64,000 nucleotides of DNA. It comes from Synaphobranchus kaupii (Eukaryota; Chordata; Actinopteri; Anguilliformes; Synaphobranchidae). Within the stretch, counting starts at the first letter, position 1. Each line of letters opens with the position of its first letter. The notes beneath the pieces are model-generated. The model saw only the letters and a list, made by a program, of their open reading frames with translations, was not told where the DNA came from and made no database searches. The stretch is taken from assembly GCA_029718625.1 (NCBI GenBank), contig CM056395.1, positions 21,044,246 to 21,108,245 of the forward strand. The letters are read 5' to 3'. Position numbers and translations under genes: made by a program. Of the stretch, positions 1 through 13,170 are shown one piece after another.

Positions 1-573
1 GACACACACAGATTCTACTCAGTCGAAGTAAGATTCCAGGACCAGAGAGGGAAAAAATGAGCGTAAAATGTTTATACAAGCATCCATAAAATTCCAAACA
101 GATTACCATGGTTACGATGGACTGACTTTACCTGAATGTCAGAAAGAACGAACACTGAATTAAATTTCATTGGCAGGTCCTGAATGCTGCTGTAATACAT
201 GATCAATACCAGGCCTTGCAACAATAATGCCATCTGAATTTGTTAAATTACATCTCTGTTTTCTGCTCCACAAGCACTCTGGAACAATATACAAAATATC
301 AAAGGCCCAATAAAAACATAGATTTGACTGATTTATGTATTGTTTGCCTGATTTGTTTATTTATCTATGAAGCGTTCCATTATGGAGCACTTTCCTCTCA
401 TTCCTTAGAGACGAATGTTGTTCCAACAGATGGTATGCCATTAAAATTTAACCAGGTTACAAGATGCAATGGCCTTTGTTGTCTTTTGAGCTTCAGCTTT
501 TATTAATACAATTTGTATCTTGGCAAGACTGTCACCTGGACACACTGTATGATTGACAGCTGCACAAGAGCTT
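1..573. other. AT-rich non-coding DNA, no feature seen
   Basis: This is single-copy-looking AT-rich sequence. I see no convincing coding frame, RNA gene or repeat. Open frames are short and have no recognisable protein motif or splice context. Confidence 0.5.
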
Positions 574-757
574 ATCCCATGTGCAAAAAGTCTGTAAAAA
601 TCATATATGATCATACTTGCAAAGTTTTATAAAAATCATATATGTTGATTTATAGTCTGAAATGTATATGCTAGTTCTCTACCACATATTTATTTTAGTT
701 TTGTATACGGCATATGTGATTTTTATATGATTTTTACAGACCTTTTGCATATGGGAT
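574..757. mobile_element. Palindromic MITE-like foldback element
   Basis: The two ends are imperfect inverted repeats. The left arm reads ATCCCATGTGCAAAAAGTCT and the right arm ends in the complement, AGACCTTTTGCATATGGGAT. The homology continues inward through a shared TGTAAAAATCATATA block. The element is 184 bp, AT-rich and non-coding, as expected for a non-autonomous DNA transposon. I could not identify a clear target-site duplication or superfamily. Confidence 0.6.
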
Positions 758-1204
758 GGCAAGGGTGACTGAGGAAAATGGGCATTATCTTTAGCTGGCC
801 ATCCTGTTCCAGCCAGAGGGCGTGTTCAATTATCCCCTTTTCCAGTACTGTATATCCGCAATTCCTTTTGGACGACCGATATTATTAATCAACTGCAGGT
901 ACACTGGCCTTCTGTTTCTGAGATACACTGCTAAGTGGCCATTTTGTCATACGCCTAACTCAGGTTTAGAAGTCTTGACTTGTTCCATAACTTGTATAAG
1001 TCGCTCCTGACAGAAACATGCTATCTCTCAGTCTCTTCTACTGAGATGTTTCCGCAATTTAGTTCGTGGAATGTTCTAAAGGGTAGATGTGCCAATTACA
1101 TGGATATTCTTGGACTTTCAGGCATGGACTGACACGTCCCCTGCGGTATTAGCTCTCTGCTCTGTATTAATTCAGCCCTGGAGCTTGTGACTCCCTCACT
1201 ACTC
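758..1204. other. Non-coding DNA, no feature seen
   Basis: Unique-looking sequence between a MITE and a minisatellite. No gene, RNA or clear regulatory site was recognised. Confidence 0.5.
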
Positions 1205-2237
1205 ATTAGATTACATTCACCTTCTACATCCAGGTCAGTAGATTACATTCACCTTCTACATCCAGGTCAGTAGATTACATTCACCTTCTACATCAAGGTC
1301 ATTAGATTACATTCACCGTCTACATCCAGGTCAGTAGATTACATTCACCTTCTACATCAAGGTCATTAGATTACATTCACCTTCTACATCCAGGTCAGTA
1401 GATTACATTCACCTTCTACATCAAGGTCATTAGATTACATTCACCGTCTACATCCAGGTCATTAGATTACATTCCCCTTCTACATCCAGGTCATTAGATT
1501 ACATTCACCGTCTACATCCAGGTCATTAGATTACATTCACGTTCTACATCCAGGTCATTAGATTACATTCACCTTCTACATCAAGGTCATTAGATTACAT
1601 TCACCGTCTACATCCAGGTCAGTAGATTACATTCACCTTCTACATCCAGGTCATTAGATTACATTCACCTTCTACATCAAGGTCATTAGATTACATTCAC
1701 CTTCTACATCAAGGTCATTAGATTACATTCACCGTCTACATCCAGGTCATTAGATTACATTCACGTTCTACATCCAGGTCATTAGATTACATTCCCCTTC
1801 TACATCCAGGTCAGTAGATTACATTCCCCTTCTACATCCAGGTCATTAGATTACATTCACCTTCTATATCAAGGTCATTAGATTACATTCACCTTCTACA
1901 TCCAGGTCATTAGATTACATTCACCGTCTACATCCAGGTCATTAGATTACATTCCCCTTCTACATCCAGGTCATTAGATTACATTCACCGTCTACATCCA
2001 GGTCATTAGATTACATTCACCTTCTACATCCAGGTCATTAGATTACATTCACCTTCTACATCAAGGTCATTAGATTACATTCACCGTCTACATCCAGGTC
2101 ATTAGATTACATTCGCCTTCTACATCCAGGTCATTAGATTACATTCCCCTTCTACATCCAGGTCATTAGATTACATTCACCTTCTACATCCAGGTCATTA
2201 GATTACATTCACCTTCTACATCCAGGTCATTAGATTA
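1205..2237. repeat. Minisatellite, 32-bp unit, about 32 copies
   Basis: The unit begins ATTAGATTACATTCACCTTC and ends CTACATCCAGGTC, and it repeats every 32 bp in an unbroken head-to-tail array. Copies differ at a few recurring sites: ATTAG or AGTAG at the start, ACCTTC, ACCGTC or CCCTTC in the middle, and TCCAG or TCAAG near the end. Mixed variants suggest unequal exchange or gene conversion. It has no coding potential, and a degenerate edge follows to about 2264. Confidence 0.95.
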
Positions 2238-4908
2238 AATTCCAGGTCTCTGTCATTAGATTAAGATTAACAGCGGCTTTGAATGTAAGATTCTTTCTCT
2301 ACCAATTATATTTCTACCCTGTCCGTACTGCAGTGTTGCTTGGCTCATATAAGACCCATATTACAAAGGGCTTGAAGGCACCAGGAATATTGAAGGAAAA
2401 TGGCATGGTTCCTCGGTACGTGTATTTCTCCCTTCTTAAGAGGCACTGTCTTAAGGTGGCTTATGTTTGTGACCTGTAATGTATAAGTGCCATGTTTTTC
2501 TAATAAAAATAAATAAATAAATTTAACCAGGACGCCGGGGAACCCCCTGCTCTTTGAGAAGAGCGCCATGGGATCATTAATGACCAGTCAGGAGACAGGA
2601 TCTCAGTTTAAAGACGTCTCGTAAAGAGAAGCATTATAAGTTGGTCAAGAGACGTGATTAAAAGAGAGATTCATTTTAAAAAATGAAGACGAAAATTCAA
2701 AGGTGAGTAAACTGCTGGCTGTCCACTGGCCCTCACCCGAGGTCACGTCTGCAAACTCATAATGTCTTCCGCTCTCCGACTGAATTCTAATGAAGGCACA
2801 AATGATGGGGCTAATGATCACTTTCATTTTAATATCCAGAAAGTTCATTTAGGATTACGCACCAAGGGACATGTAAATGAGATTTTAAAAGCCTTCCTAC
2901 CTTTCTAATGGTGTTTGCCATCATTAACAGTCTGCCCCGATCAGCATTTCTTTTTTTTTAAGATTTCCCAACATTTTCTCAATGGGGTGGAGGGTAGGAG
3001 GGGGTTAACCAAGAAAGTCGGGTTTCACTTCCTGCTGGCTAAATATATCAGGAGAATTGTCATTCTCATCTTGGGAGAAGCTGGCAAGTTCTAAATTAAA
3101 ATGAAACTAATTTGCCATTGGAAATTTCTTGATTTCTGCATCTCTTTCTAGGCATTTCATGGAACAGTGACGTATGATTTGTTTATAGCAGCTGATTATG
3201 AAAAGAACATTGCAGGTGTGCATTGCCGTTCACACCCTCATACAAGGTACTAAACATCGGATCACATGCAACAGGTGGGCATAAGTGCTAGTTTCAGGTT
3301 TTTTCTTTTAAAACCACAATTTTATCCTCAATTTTCTCTTCCCTCTTGAGTTTCTCTTTCACCCCATCTCATCAACATATAATCCGCTGATTCAGCAGTC
3401 ACTGAAGGGGATGCAGGTCTGTGATTGACTCGAGGACTCATCACGTTGTGAGACAAGGCCGATCCCGTCAGCTCAAACCATCCTGCCCTGGGTTGATTTG
3501 AGGGGGGATTCAAGGGGATGCTTCCTGTTAAAAAATTGAGAAAAACCATCCCCTTTGTAAAACTGCCATCGGCCCTTTCCATCCCCTAGTTTTAATGGCT
3601 TTCTGTGAGATCTCAGACCCTGCCATCCACCTTGAACTTTTTTTTTTTTTTTTTTTACAAATCCACCAGTGGGTATGGCCAATTACGCATCACAGTCAGG
3701 ATATGAACCAAGACCTTTTTTAGGATTTTAACATTGAGATCCAGTCCCCAGATGGTAGCTAATTTGATGCTGGCTGCTTGTTCTATTTGTAGAGAGAGAG
3801 AGAGCAGTTTTTGAGAATTGCCTTATTGGAAAGTCTTTCTTTTTTAAAAGGATTTATATGAGAAAGATGTAAGGAAATAAGTTCCATTCAAGCCTTGCAC
3901 AGCACTCTGTAAGGATCCCACTGGGAGGGAGCTTAACTAGGGTAAATTATGTATTAACGGGGCACAGAGAGAGACGGATTGCAACTAGCCTTTACTAGCC
4001 TTTATTACCAGCAGGGAAGACCTTTCTATCCGAACAATGGACTTTATTTATCATTTGTTTTATTTATACATTTTTTTGAAAACAGTTGTGCTTCACACTT
4101 TTTAAATGGGAACCAACTCCCTGTTGTATAGAACGGTTGGGTTATGTATTGCAAGGAGTTAAAGTATGTAATGGAAGACTTGTTTTTTTTTGTTGAAGAA
4201 TTGTTTTTCCAAGTCCTCACTAAGTTTATCATTAAGTTTTGATAAACCATATTTTTTAAAGTGAGCATTCTTTTTTTGATGAATGGTTAGATATGTGCAG
4301 TTTTACTTTTACACTATTCTTTTTTATAAGTATAAAAATGCTTTTTCATGCAAAAAAAACTCCACCAATTTAAACTAAACAAAAATGTTGATTGTCTCAA
4401 AATTGGTAAAAAGTGGGCTGAGTGAGTTTTGTAAAAACACTCTTTATTAGGCCACAGTGTGAAGAAAGTCTGGACACAGTTGCCCCCCCTCTCAGTCACC
4501 AGATCTCCAATGTTCTGCGGTTAACACGCATGTGCTGGAGGTTTCAGTGCCGCTCAAGAACCGCGTCGCCTCAAAATCACACCGCTGCGAATGAGGACCA
4601 CCAAATTCTTACCAGAACTTTCCTCTGTTCTCATTTCTTCATCCCACCCTCCGCCGTCGTTTCCTTGCGACGTCGTCAGAAGGTCCAAAGCAAAAGACGA
4701 ACATGATGTGAAGGAAATGAGGGAAACTTTTAAAGAATGTCTCCTTGCACGTCCTCGAATTAGCGAGAGGCCGATAGAGGAGCCATGTCTCGTGTGCTGA
4801 GAGTGAACGCACAGCTGAGTAATGAATGCTGCACATCGTTCACGGCTCGTATTTACGCTCTGCCTTTAAAGGGCCGCTTAGGTGCGCTTCAAAGCCCCTC
4901 TTTCCCCT
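2238..4908. other. Intergenic DNA with minor repeats
   Basis: Mostly unique-looking AT-rich sequence. About 2500-2640 resembles a common teleost interspersed repeat tail (an AATAAATAAATAAATTTAACC start followed by a GC-rich stretch), but the family is not assigned. A T homopolymer lies at 3639-3656. No exon with plausible splice sites or protein similarity was recognised. Confidence 0.45.
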
Positions 4909-4918
4909 ATGTGCACAC

Positions 4919-4959
<41 letters not shown>

Positions 4960-5071
4960 CCAATGCACACACACAAACACACTCATAAGCGTACATATAT
5001 GCACACACACACACACACACGCACACACAAACACACACACATGCAAATGCACACACAAACACACGCATTAG

Positions 5072-5107
<36 letters not shown>

Positions 5108-5239
5108 TGCAAATGCACACACAAACACACGCATTAGCACACACACACACACGCACACACATACAAACACACACACATGCAAATGCACACACAAACACAC
5201 GCATTAGCACACACACACACGCACACACACACACACACC
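4909..5239. repeat. Compound CA microsatellite with higher-order repeat
   Basis: Long CA runs are interrupted by recurring blocks such as ATGCAAATGCACACACAAAC and ACGCATTAGC. These recur three times from about 5040 to 5210, so the array has a larger unit of roughly 65-70 bp built on the dinucleotide. Open frames across it on both strands are low-complexity His/Thr or Cys/Val artefacts. Confidence 0.95.
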
Positions 5240-7869
5240 TCTTTTCTTTATTAACATGAAGTGAAAGAGAACTCGGGAGATGTATAAATACATATATATT
5301 TTATATGTAAATATTAATATAGATTTATAAATATACTGTATATACCATATACTCTATATACAAGTGTTAGTGAAAGATACTTGATGTTTGCAGATGCATT
5401 CTCGCCATTGGCTGTCGCGCTACAGGGAAACTGATGAGCCGGTAAAGAGGCCTCTGATTGGCTCTGACAGCGCGGTTATCTTGGTCAGCTCTTGTGGGGA
5501 TGATTTAAGATTACCTGCTGACATAATGATAAGAAAAGGGGGCTGAGATTGCACAACGGCCCATAATGCATCGCTACGGTGGCGCCCCGCGTTGGATGAC
5601 CCTGATTTAGACGGATGGCGCGCGTCACGCACCCAGCGGAGAGAATATACCGGAAGAAATGACAGCTCATTCACAGCCGACCACAATCATGCTGTTCGTC
5701 CTTATTCTTCCTCTTGTTGTCATCAGACAATTACATCTTCGGGAACGAGCCTCGATAAATCTTACCAGTGCAACTGCACTTTGGACAGTTCACACACACC
5801 CCTCCCTTCCTCCGCCCTCTCTCCCTCTCCACCTTCCCCCACGCCACCACCCCTCCCCGTCCCAATAAATAAACTGGAAAACATTTCCACGCCTTTCTTT
5901 GCTTTAATAATTAATCATTTTATAATTTGCATCCTTACCTGCCACGTTCCTGTTTGTGAGTCGCCCATCACGAAAAGGCTTGTGGCGCTGGGACTCCAGG
6001 GTAGAGTCATCCATCACGCTGTTCTGTCGAGCCCCAGATGTGCCACCAGTGGGGGGCGCTGCCACCCACTGGGGCGGGAGCCATAGGCAGCAGTCACAAC
6101 TCGAGCCCATATCTTCCTGAGGCCCGGAGGAAGAGCAGTTTAAATATTTTTCTTGACATAACGCCTAGGATGACAAAAAACACATTGCACTGAAAATATT
6201 CTCAAAAATATTCTTTATTTTAATTCTAATGAATGTGAAGTGTAGGTTTCGGCATAATAGAATATACAGTGTGTTTCCTGAGATTTAGACCGGAGATTCA
6301 TGTTTCCCACAAAAATTAATTGCCAGGTCTTAGAAGGACATCCCCAGACACATTCACCTCACAGACTCAGTAACACCCCACACCTCTAACCCATGGAGAT
6401 TAAACCCCGCAGCGGGTATTTTTGACCTTTAGGGCCTGTTTGTGTGTGTAGGAACAGGCTGGACAGTCTGGGGATGCGCAGACAGATGTATTCGCACTGC
6501 AGTACGGACAAGAAGCACTGGCCTACAGTTAAAATGCCGTTGACTTTTAGATTATCCCCACATATTCTTATCCTTCTTTAAGGTCATACCTTCCCAATCA
6601 CTCGGGCATTGAGGCGAATGTCAGACCTGGCTCGGATAAGTATTTGAAATGCTTAACCATTTAGAAACCAATACGATTCCTGCAGAGGACTGATGACCTT
6701 AAAAGAAACATCTATATTTGCCAGTGCAAGGCTATAAAAAGTATTCTTTCATACATCTGTACATCTGGGTAAGTAGCATGGTTTGTTAAACATTCTCAGG
6801 GACCTTCATATTTTTTTATCTACATTAATTTTACTTCAAATACGTAATCTGACCATGTCTTTTGGGTGTGTCAGGTTACCAGGGGTGACACAGTGGGCCC
6901 AAAATGCCCTAGAGGACATAGGTCCGGCAGGATCCGGACTCATTGGAAGCTCCCTTGGCTGAGTAATGTGGAGCGAGACGCCACCTTCTGCAACCAATAA
7001 GGTCAGTCCAGAACTATGTCCCCGAAAAAAGACCGCTCCTCCAGTGATTAAAAACCATAGCCTGAGAACTGAATGTCTCTTAATGCCAAAGACAGGCGTT
7101 TCCGAAGCACGTTGCCGTCACTGCTCTTTGCTGCCATCTACTGACAGACAAAGGTATAACAGAATGCCAGGGATAGTGGTTACCAAACTATTCGCTTATT
7201 AATTGGGGCCTGCTCTGGGAAAGATTAGGAACCACCGTGTCAGTGAACTGAAGTCTTGCCAAGAGAATATCTTTTACTCAGGGATTTCCATTGCTGTCCT
7301 TTCATCACCAACCAAAGTAAAAACCTGAGCCATATAATGCCACGCTGGTACCATTTACTGAAAAGAGGAATTTCATAGCTCAATCGCCTTTAAAAGTTTG
7401 TGCCGCATTGTGGTGCGTGAATTGTCAATTTAATGATGCCGCAATAGAATGATGGAGCTTGAATTGGGGAAAAGCTGGCCCTCAGATTTATAATTGCTTG
7501 CCCCGTGGGACCGTTTCGGAGTGCATTCCTCTGGCTTTTATCTTCATACTTAAGTGTTTACTCCCACATGACAGGATCCAAGAGAAATCGCAGTGGTTGG
7601 GACGGAGGAGGGAGGCCGTGGGCCTTAACTGAAGATTTAATATTGAAATGGCAGCCAGAGAGTGATTGGAAACAGCTTTAAGTCTCTCGCCTTACGGAGG
7701 TGCTGGAAAAGACGTAGAGCGTCTGAGCGCTGTCTGAAGTTTTACACTCCGCTGGTGGAGTGCCGCCCCAGCCTGCCGCAGGTGCGAATGCAAATTATAA
7801 AATAAAATACAACATCTGTTCCCTCTCTGCTTCCTCGTCCCACTCATAACCACTCCTCGTGTCCTTGTG
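5240..7869. other. Intergenic DNA, no gene recognised
   Basis: Unique-looking non-coding sequence with no exon recognised. The stretch 7370-7720 has balanced composition and long AT-rich words, like conserved non-coding sequence, but conservation cannot be tested here. Confidence 0.4.
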
Positions 7870-8530
7870 TGTTATGTTCGGGCGGGGGAGAAGGACCCAA
7901 ACGCAGGCAGGAGTACGAAAAACCGAAGTTTAATAAGGGCAAGGCAGCAATCCGTGGTATAACAGGCAGGGTCGAAAAACCAGGGAGACAGGCAACGAAA
8001 CAACAGTCCAAAGAGTGGTCAAGGAACAGGCAGGGGTCAAAACCGGGAAGGCACAGCAAAAGCACAAAAACAGGATCCAAAAGCAGGGTCGCGAGAACAT
8101 AGGCAGGGGTCAAAACCAGGGAGGCATAAGAGGAACAAAAAAGAGAACAAAACACAGACTGAATACAAAAATAAAAACAATAGGAGAGGGACTAGGGATA
8201 ACAAAAACTCGGAGACAGAAACTCAGGAACCAAACAGACAACTAGGGCATGTACTCAGAAAACCAAGGATAACACACAGAAGCAAACTAACGTTGAAGAA
8301 CTCGCAAAGACAGACTGAAATAACAGGGTATAAATACACAGGGAGAAGATTACACAAAAGGAATCAGGTGTGAAGGGGAGGGGAAATGGGAGCGTACACA
8401 GGTGAGAACAATGAGGGTTAACAAGGACCAATAATACAATGACGGGGGAAACGTAAGACACGGACTGGAATACACATAGACATAATGATAACAAACGGCC
8501 TGGGGTTAGCAGGTAAACAAGTGCACAGCT
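7870..8530 (-). mobile_element. Probable degraded retroelement or LTR-like repeat
   Basis: The stretch is strongly purine-rich on the plus strand, with repeated words such as AGGCAGGGGTCAAAACC at 8029 and 8102. It resembles the A/G-rich repeats with ACCCAAACGCAGGCAGG starts that are common in fish genomes. Read on the minus strand, a TATTTATACCC box lies near 8330. No protease, reverse transcriptase or integrase motif is visible. The edges and class are uncertain, and no target-site duplication was found. Confidence 0.35.
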
Positions 8531-9914
8531 CAGCTCCACGAAAGTGGACACATGTGCAGAGAATGCGAAATCAGATAGATACAGGGATAGGATAACGAGG
8601 AGGGAAATGACAGCTGCAGGTAGAAACTCAAGATGAATTAGTAATTAGTAATGTTAGTAGCGAACTCAAAAACCCTAATGTTAGTAGGTTAGCTGGTTAG
8701 TATTATACACACGTTAGTTTGTTAGCAGGTTACTATTAAATCTAATCTAACAGTTAGTATGATTAGTACATTAGTATTATATACAAATATAAATAAAGCC
8801 AGAAGGAAGAAAACGAGATACGAAATACAGAGGAAACCCGAATGTTCCCAAAATCACCCGAATAGTGCAAAGACAAAGACAGGGGGTGGAATCTCAGAAA
8901 ACATGGAACGCGGACTGACAATCACGAGGGAAATACGGGAAAATGCGTAAAAGAAATCAAGAAAAATAATAATACGGAATAAACAGACAGACAAATTACA
9001 GAGTCCTAACACTTGTGTAAACACACAGCAAAATCGTTATGCAGTGTTTTAACTTTCTTCTGCATTTTGGGACACTTTAATCGATGATGAGTTTACACTT
9101 CACACAAAATAGTTAAAGTTGCATTGAAAAGCTAAAGTAACTTTAAACTGTGCACTAGTTGTAATCAGTAGTAATTTTTTTGTGAGAGCACAAAAAAAAT
9201 GCTAATTTTTTTACTTTTGGTATATAACACTTTTTTCTTTGGGGTGAGGCGGTTGCATATGAAAAGGTTACTCCCCCTGAAAGAAAACTCCCATTTAACC
9301 CATTTGATCTATTAATTTATTTGATCTATTAATCTGTTAAATGAATCCATAAATTTGCTGAAACGGGGTGATGAAGTTTGAAATGGAATGAGTCACGACC
9401 CACGACGTGACAAAGAATGAACCTCCAGACTCGGCGCATTGGTGAACCTGGGTCCACAGGTTCCAAATATTTGAATTAGCTCTAATTAGTCTCCCCCCTT
9501 GTCGCAGAAGCATTAAATATTAATCTCTTTCTTGTATTTGGCCGCTGCTCTGATGTACAGTAATAGCGCTAGCCTCGATTTTCCTCTTTCTTCCGTGAGC
9601 GGCAGTTCCTCACTCTACGGATGGCTAACAATGGCCCCAGTAAATCTATATGTCTGAGGGCCTCCTCCATGAAGCTGGCTCTGAACTAAATGGCCTTTTC
9701 ACCCTGATAATGACGGTGATGTGTTAATGTTGATAACTGTGGCGATTGTGTTAGTCATGTTTATGATAATGATGCCATGATGACGACGATCTCATGCTAG
9801 CAATGGCGGTGGGAACGTGGTTTAATGCTTACAACTACACAGAGGTTGGGTTTAATCAGCAGGACAAGAGATCACAAGTAGAAATTTCACCTTCATACCA
9901 GGAACCCTTTTCTT
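8531..9914. other. Intergenic DNA with a possible conserved block
   Basis: 8640-8770 has TTAGTA-rich simple sequence. The stretch 9440-9640 is unique, contains several ATTA-type homeodomain cores (for example TCTAATTAGTC), and lacks repeats. It could be regulatory, but this is inference. No gene was recognised. Confidence 0.35.
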
Positions 9915-10108
9915 TTTCTTTTTTTACATGGAGAGCTGTCAGCCCATGGAAACACTTGGCACGTCGTGTAGAAGAAGCAGAGACCAACAGAGTACTTAAG
10001 TCCAGGTTTAACACAGGGCTGTGGATACTCACTCGCCTGTTGGTAAACGATGAGCCGAGATGGATTAAATGGCCCGTTCTCATCATCAGATATTCTTATG
10101 CCCTTAAA
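9915..10108 (+). repeat. Interspersed repeat fragment, LINE-tail-like
   Basis: The end of this stretch, with GATGAGCCGAGATGG, AATGGCCCGTTCTCATCATC and then TCTTATG, matches a common fish interspersed-repeat 3' end as I remember it. A second, shorter match lies at about 15524-15585. I see no coding remnant and cannot assign the family without a repeat library. Confidence 0.45.
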
Positions 10109-11523
10109 TTGGGCATCAGAGTCAATTTAGCTTTGCTCCCCAGAGGAGCTATTGGTACCTGTTATGTCCAAATATAAGGAAAGCTGTGGAAAATAAATTA
10201 TATATCGGATTATTATTCAAGGACATCAACATCATTCTTTATTTGTTTTGTAGGCAGCTGACAAATACAATGGGTGTTGATGTTCTCATTCTGAGGACTA
10301 AGGGAACCGTTTATTGCTTTATATATTGGTCTGCATTTTCATTCATCAAAGTTATTGTGTTTAGATTTTCCCTTCGCTCTGAGTTTGAGTATAGGTGCCA
10401 AAAAATTGTATCAGTCGGGCAGGTTCTGCCCACAGCTCATCAACAGCTTTCATTCAACAGTGTAGCCTTTTTGATCTGTTTACACTGCGCGAGCGACCTG
10501 CGCTCTCAAACGCTGAATAATTCATTTCCCAGAATCAACTTTCTGTCAGTTTTAGATTTGCAGCATGACTTGAGTAGGCTGTAGTATTCAAAGGACCGCA
10601 ACTAAGTCTTGGGATGCGTAGTTCTCAAGAATACATTGAAATTGCCCCCCACAATTCCCAGATAAAGCCCCCTTTTTTATTACTGTCAAGGTCAGTTAGT
10701 TTGGAAAGAAAGACTCCAGGGACTCAGGTTTGCGAGTTGGCCGCGGCTCCACGTGTCTGCTGCCAGCTGCCGTGTAGCCAATGAGCTCGCCTTAATGAAA
10801 CGCGCTACACGTTTTGACAAATGCGTTTTGCCAGGTGATCGACAATCTGCCCATGACGCGTAGCCTATGGGGCGCCACAATGAATTCCTGTATGAAGATC
10901 GCACCAAGGCACCGGCTATCGTTTTATCTCAGAAACCACGCGTGCACACCGCGACATGTATCCATAAAACCGTGCGGGCCGTGATTGTCTGGGTGATTGG
11001 TAGAAGGGCTCCTGATAGACTGAGCTTACTGGACTCAAGTTTGGAAGAATCAAATCCCCATAGGGTGCAGTGAGGCCTGCATTGTGGTTCATTTGTTGAA
11101 AGCCTTTGTTCGGGCGAGTTCTAGTAGGAGAAATGGATGAAATAGAAAGGGTTTTGTATTATTAAATCGTTCCCTTCTCGTTGGCGCTGAAAAAATATTA
11201 AAGGCATTCTACATTAAGGGTATAAGAAAACATGGCAATGTTTATATTCACCTGCCGCTTGGCTGTCATCAGAAGAATAAATAATGAATGCAAGATTCTG
11301 ATTTCTGATTTGCATTAATGGGGTCTTTATTGTAAAATAGTGTAAAGAGGTGTCACATAATTCAGATTGACATTAGCCTATGATATGTTGTACAAATACC
11401 AGTGGGTTTTTTTTCTCAATTGTAACAAGGGGCAATTGCAACACCATAAAAATTGCACCAATCTGAAACAAGCTAGAGCTGAGATTCTATCCAGCAAGCT
11501 AGCTAGTTTCATGTGTTCAGGGT
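10109..11523. other. Intergenic DNA, no gene recognised
   Basis: Single-copy-looking sequence. The longest frames here (about 130-145 codons, partly beyond this stretch) have no domain signature, no biased codon use and no splice context. They are probably chance. Confidence 0.4.
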
Positions 11524-11581
11524 TGGGGGCAATTGTAACAAACAATTGTGTTACAATTGACCCCTGTTACAATTGCCCCCA
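11524..11581. repeat. Perfect 17-bp inverted repeat (hairpin)
   Basis: TGGGGGCAATTGTAACA at 11524-11540 is perfectly complementary to TGTTACAATTGCCCCCA at 11565-11581, with a 24-bp spacer that itself carries the CAATTGT/ACAATTG motif. A related word, CAATTGTAACAAGGGGCAAT, lies upstream near 11418. This may be the core or one end of a larger foldback element. Confidence 0.75.
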
Positions 11582-12321
11582 GAATACTCTTGACGAAATC
11601 ATAAGAGAGCAAGCAACTGTAAAAATAGGCTCATTCTTTCCTTTTGGAGAAGAAAGGCCCAGAAGTCCCCCCATAGTGAGCCATTATAATCTAACACATT
11701 TTGAAACACTTCAGGTCACATTCTGGGCTCAATTTTCAACTATTTTATTTTTTATAAATATAAGAAGGAAACAAGGTGATCACAAACATGCAATTAATTG
11801 CATTAACTAATATCAAGAATTGCAGAACGTGAACTATCCCCATAATATGCATTTTATGTTATTACTGTGAAATTAATTAATCACAAGCTAAATCAGCCTT
11901 ATCCCCTCCTAAATACACTGCCAGTCCTGTCACTGGAATCTTTTATTGACAATAACACGATTTTTTCTGAGGGAAACCCAGTAACGTTTCATTCCAACAG
12001 GGTGGCAACATTGTCCAAAATTATTGGTCAGACCATCTCCCATTATTCCCTAATTTATGGTAGAGCAGTAATACAATATTTCAGTCAACAGGGGGCGATA
12101 TCAGCTAAATAAAAGCCTGGGGAAGTCTTTCCCAGCTGCGGCTCTGTTTTTAATCACGGTGGGCGGTACAGTCAGCACGAGAGAGCGCTGCGGTTTCACT
12201 CTTTAAATCTATGAGTCCACTGATCAGATGAAGAGGTTGTGTCCAATAAAGAGAAGAGCTGTCCTCCTCTTAGGTGCTGGTGGATAAATGCTTACCTCAC
12301 AATTTCCCCTCCATATTATGT
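11582..12321. other. Intergenic DNA, no gene recognised
   Basis: Unique-looking sequence up to the start of a GT microsatellite. Nothing further was recognised. Confidence 0.4.
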
Positions 12322-12413
<92 letters not shown>

Positions 12414-12457
12414 CGAGCGCGCATGTGGATGCGTGCACATCCCTCCACATAAGTGCA

Positions 12458-12544
<87 letters not shown>
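12322..12544. repeat. Two long GT microsatellites
   Basis: Uninterrupted GT runs of about 90 bp (12322-12411) and about 80 bp (12461-12544, with one phase slip at about 12501) flank a short mixed segment. Frames across it are Cys/Val or His/Thr artefacts. Such alternating purine-pyrimidine DNA can adopt a Z-form and is length-polymorphic. Confidence 0.95.
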
Positions 12545-12545
<1 letters not shown>

Positions 12546-12969
12546 ACCACACCTAGATCAAATACATATTTGTGAAAACATGTAACTTCTTATTTTTTAA
12601 AGTATTTTCAGTATTTTCAAGGGTTTTCTATTCATCTATGAAGAATACATATGAATTTGAGAATATATCCAAACACATATTGTAAAGTAATTAATATTAA
12701 CAAGTAATTGTTCCTGTGATGTACTGTATTAGAACTTACATTTGCACACTAAGATGATCTTGGAAATATTTTTTGAGAAGCATTTAAAATGTATTTCGAA
12801 AAGACAAAATAAGACAAAAAGACAAAATATTTAAGCACTTCCTGCACTGTACAAAATACATTTTAGCACTGTTTAAACTAAAATAAAAAAAGATTTCAAA
12901 TCTATCTAAGAACATGCATGAATACCCAAACATATTTATTAAGATAACTGCATTTATTATGCATGTGTG

Positions 12970-12973
<4 letters not shown>

Positions 12974-13054
<81 letters not shown>
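12974..13054. repeat. GT microsatellite
   Basis: An uninterrupted GT run of about 80 bp is followed by a degenerate GT-rich tail to about 13095. This is the third large GT block within 0.8 kb, just before an assembly gap. Confidence 0.95.
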
Positions 13055-13170
13055 ATGTGTGTGTACGTGCATGTGTGTGCACGCGTTGTGTGTTATGTAA
13101 CAAAACACTGTATTTGAAAAGAAAAAAAGAATATCTGATCTGACAGAGGATGTATTTGGATATCGGTTAA

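Noticed and set aside
7844..8155. A 103-codon minus-strand frame in the purine-rich block
   Set aside because: It arises from repeated G/A-rich words and shows no retroelement protein motif. It was treated as part of a degraded repeat.
12239..12585. Cys/Val and His/Thr rich frames over GT/CA tracts here and at 4.8-5.2 and 22.1-22.7 kb
   Set aside because: These are low-complexity translations of dinucleotide repeats.
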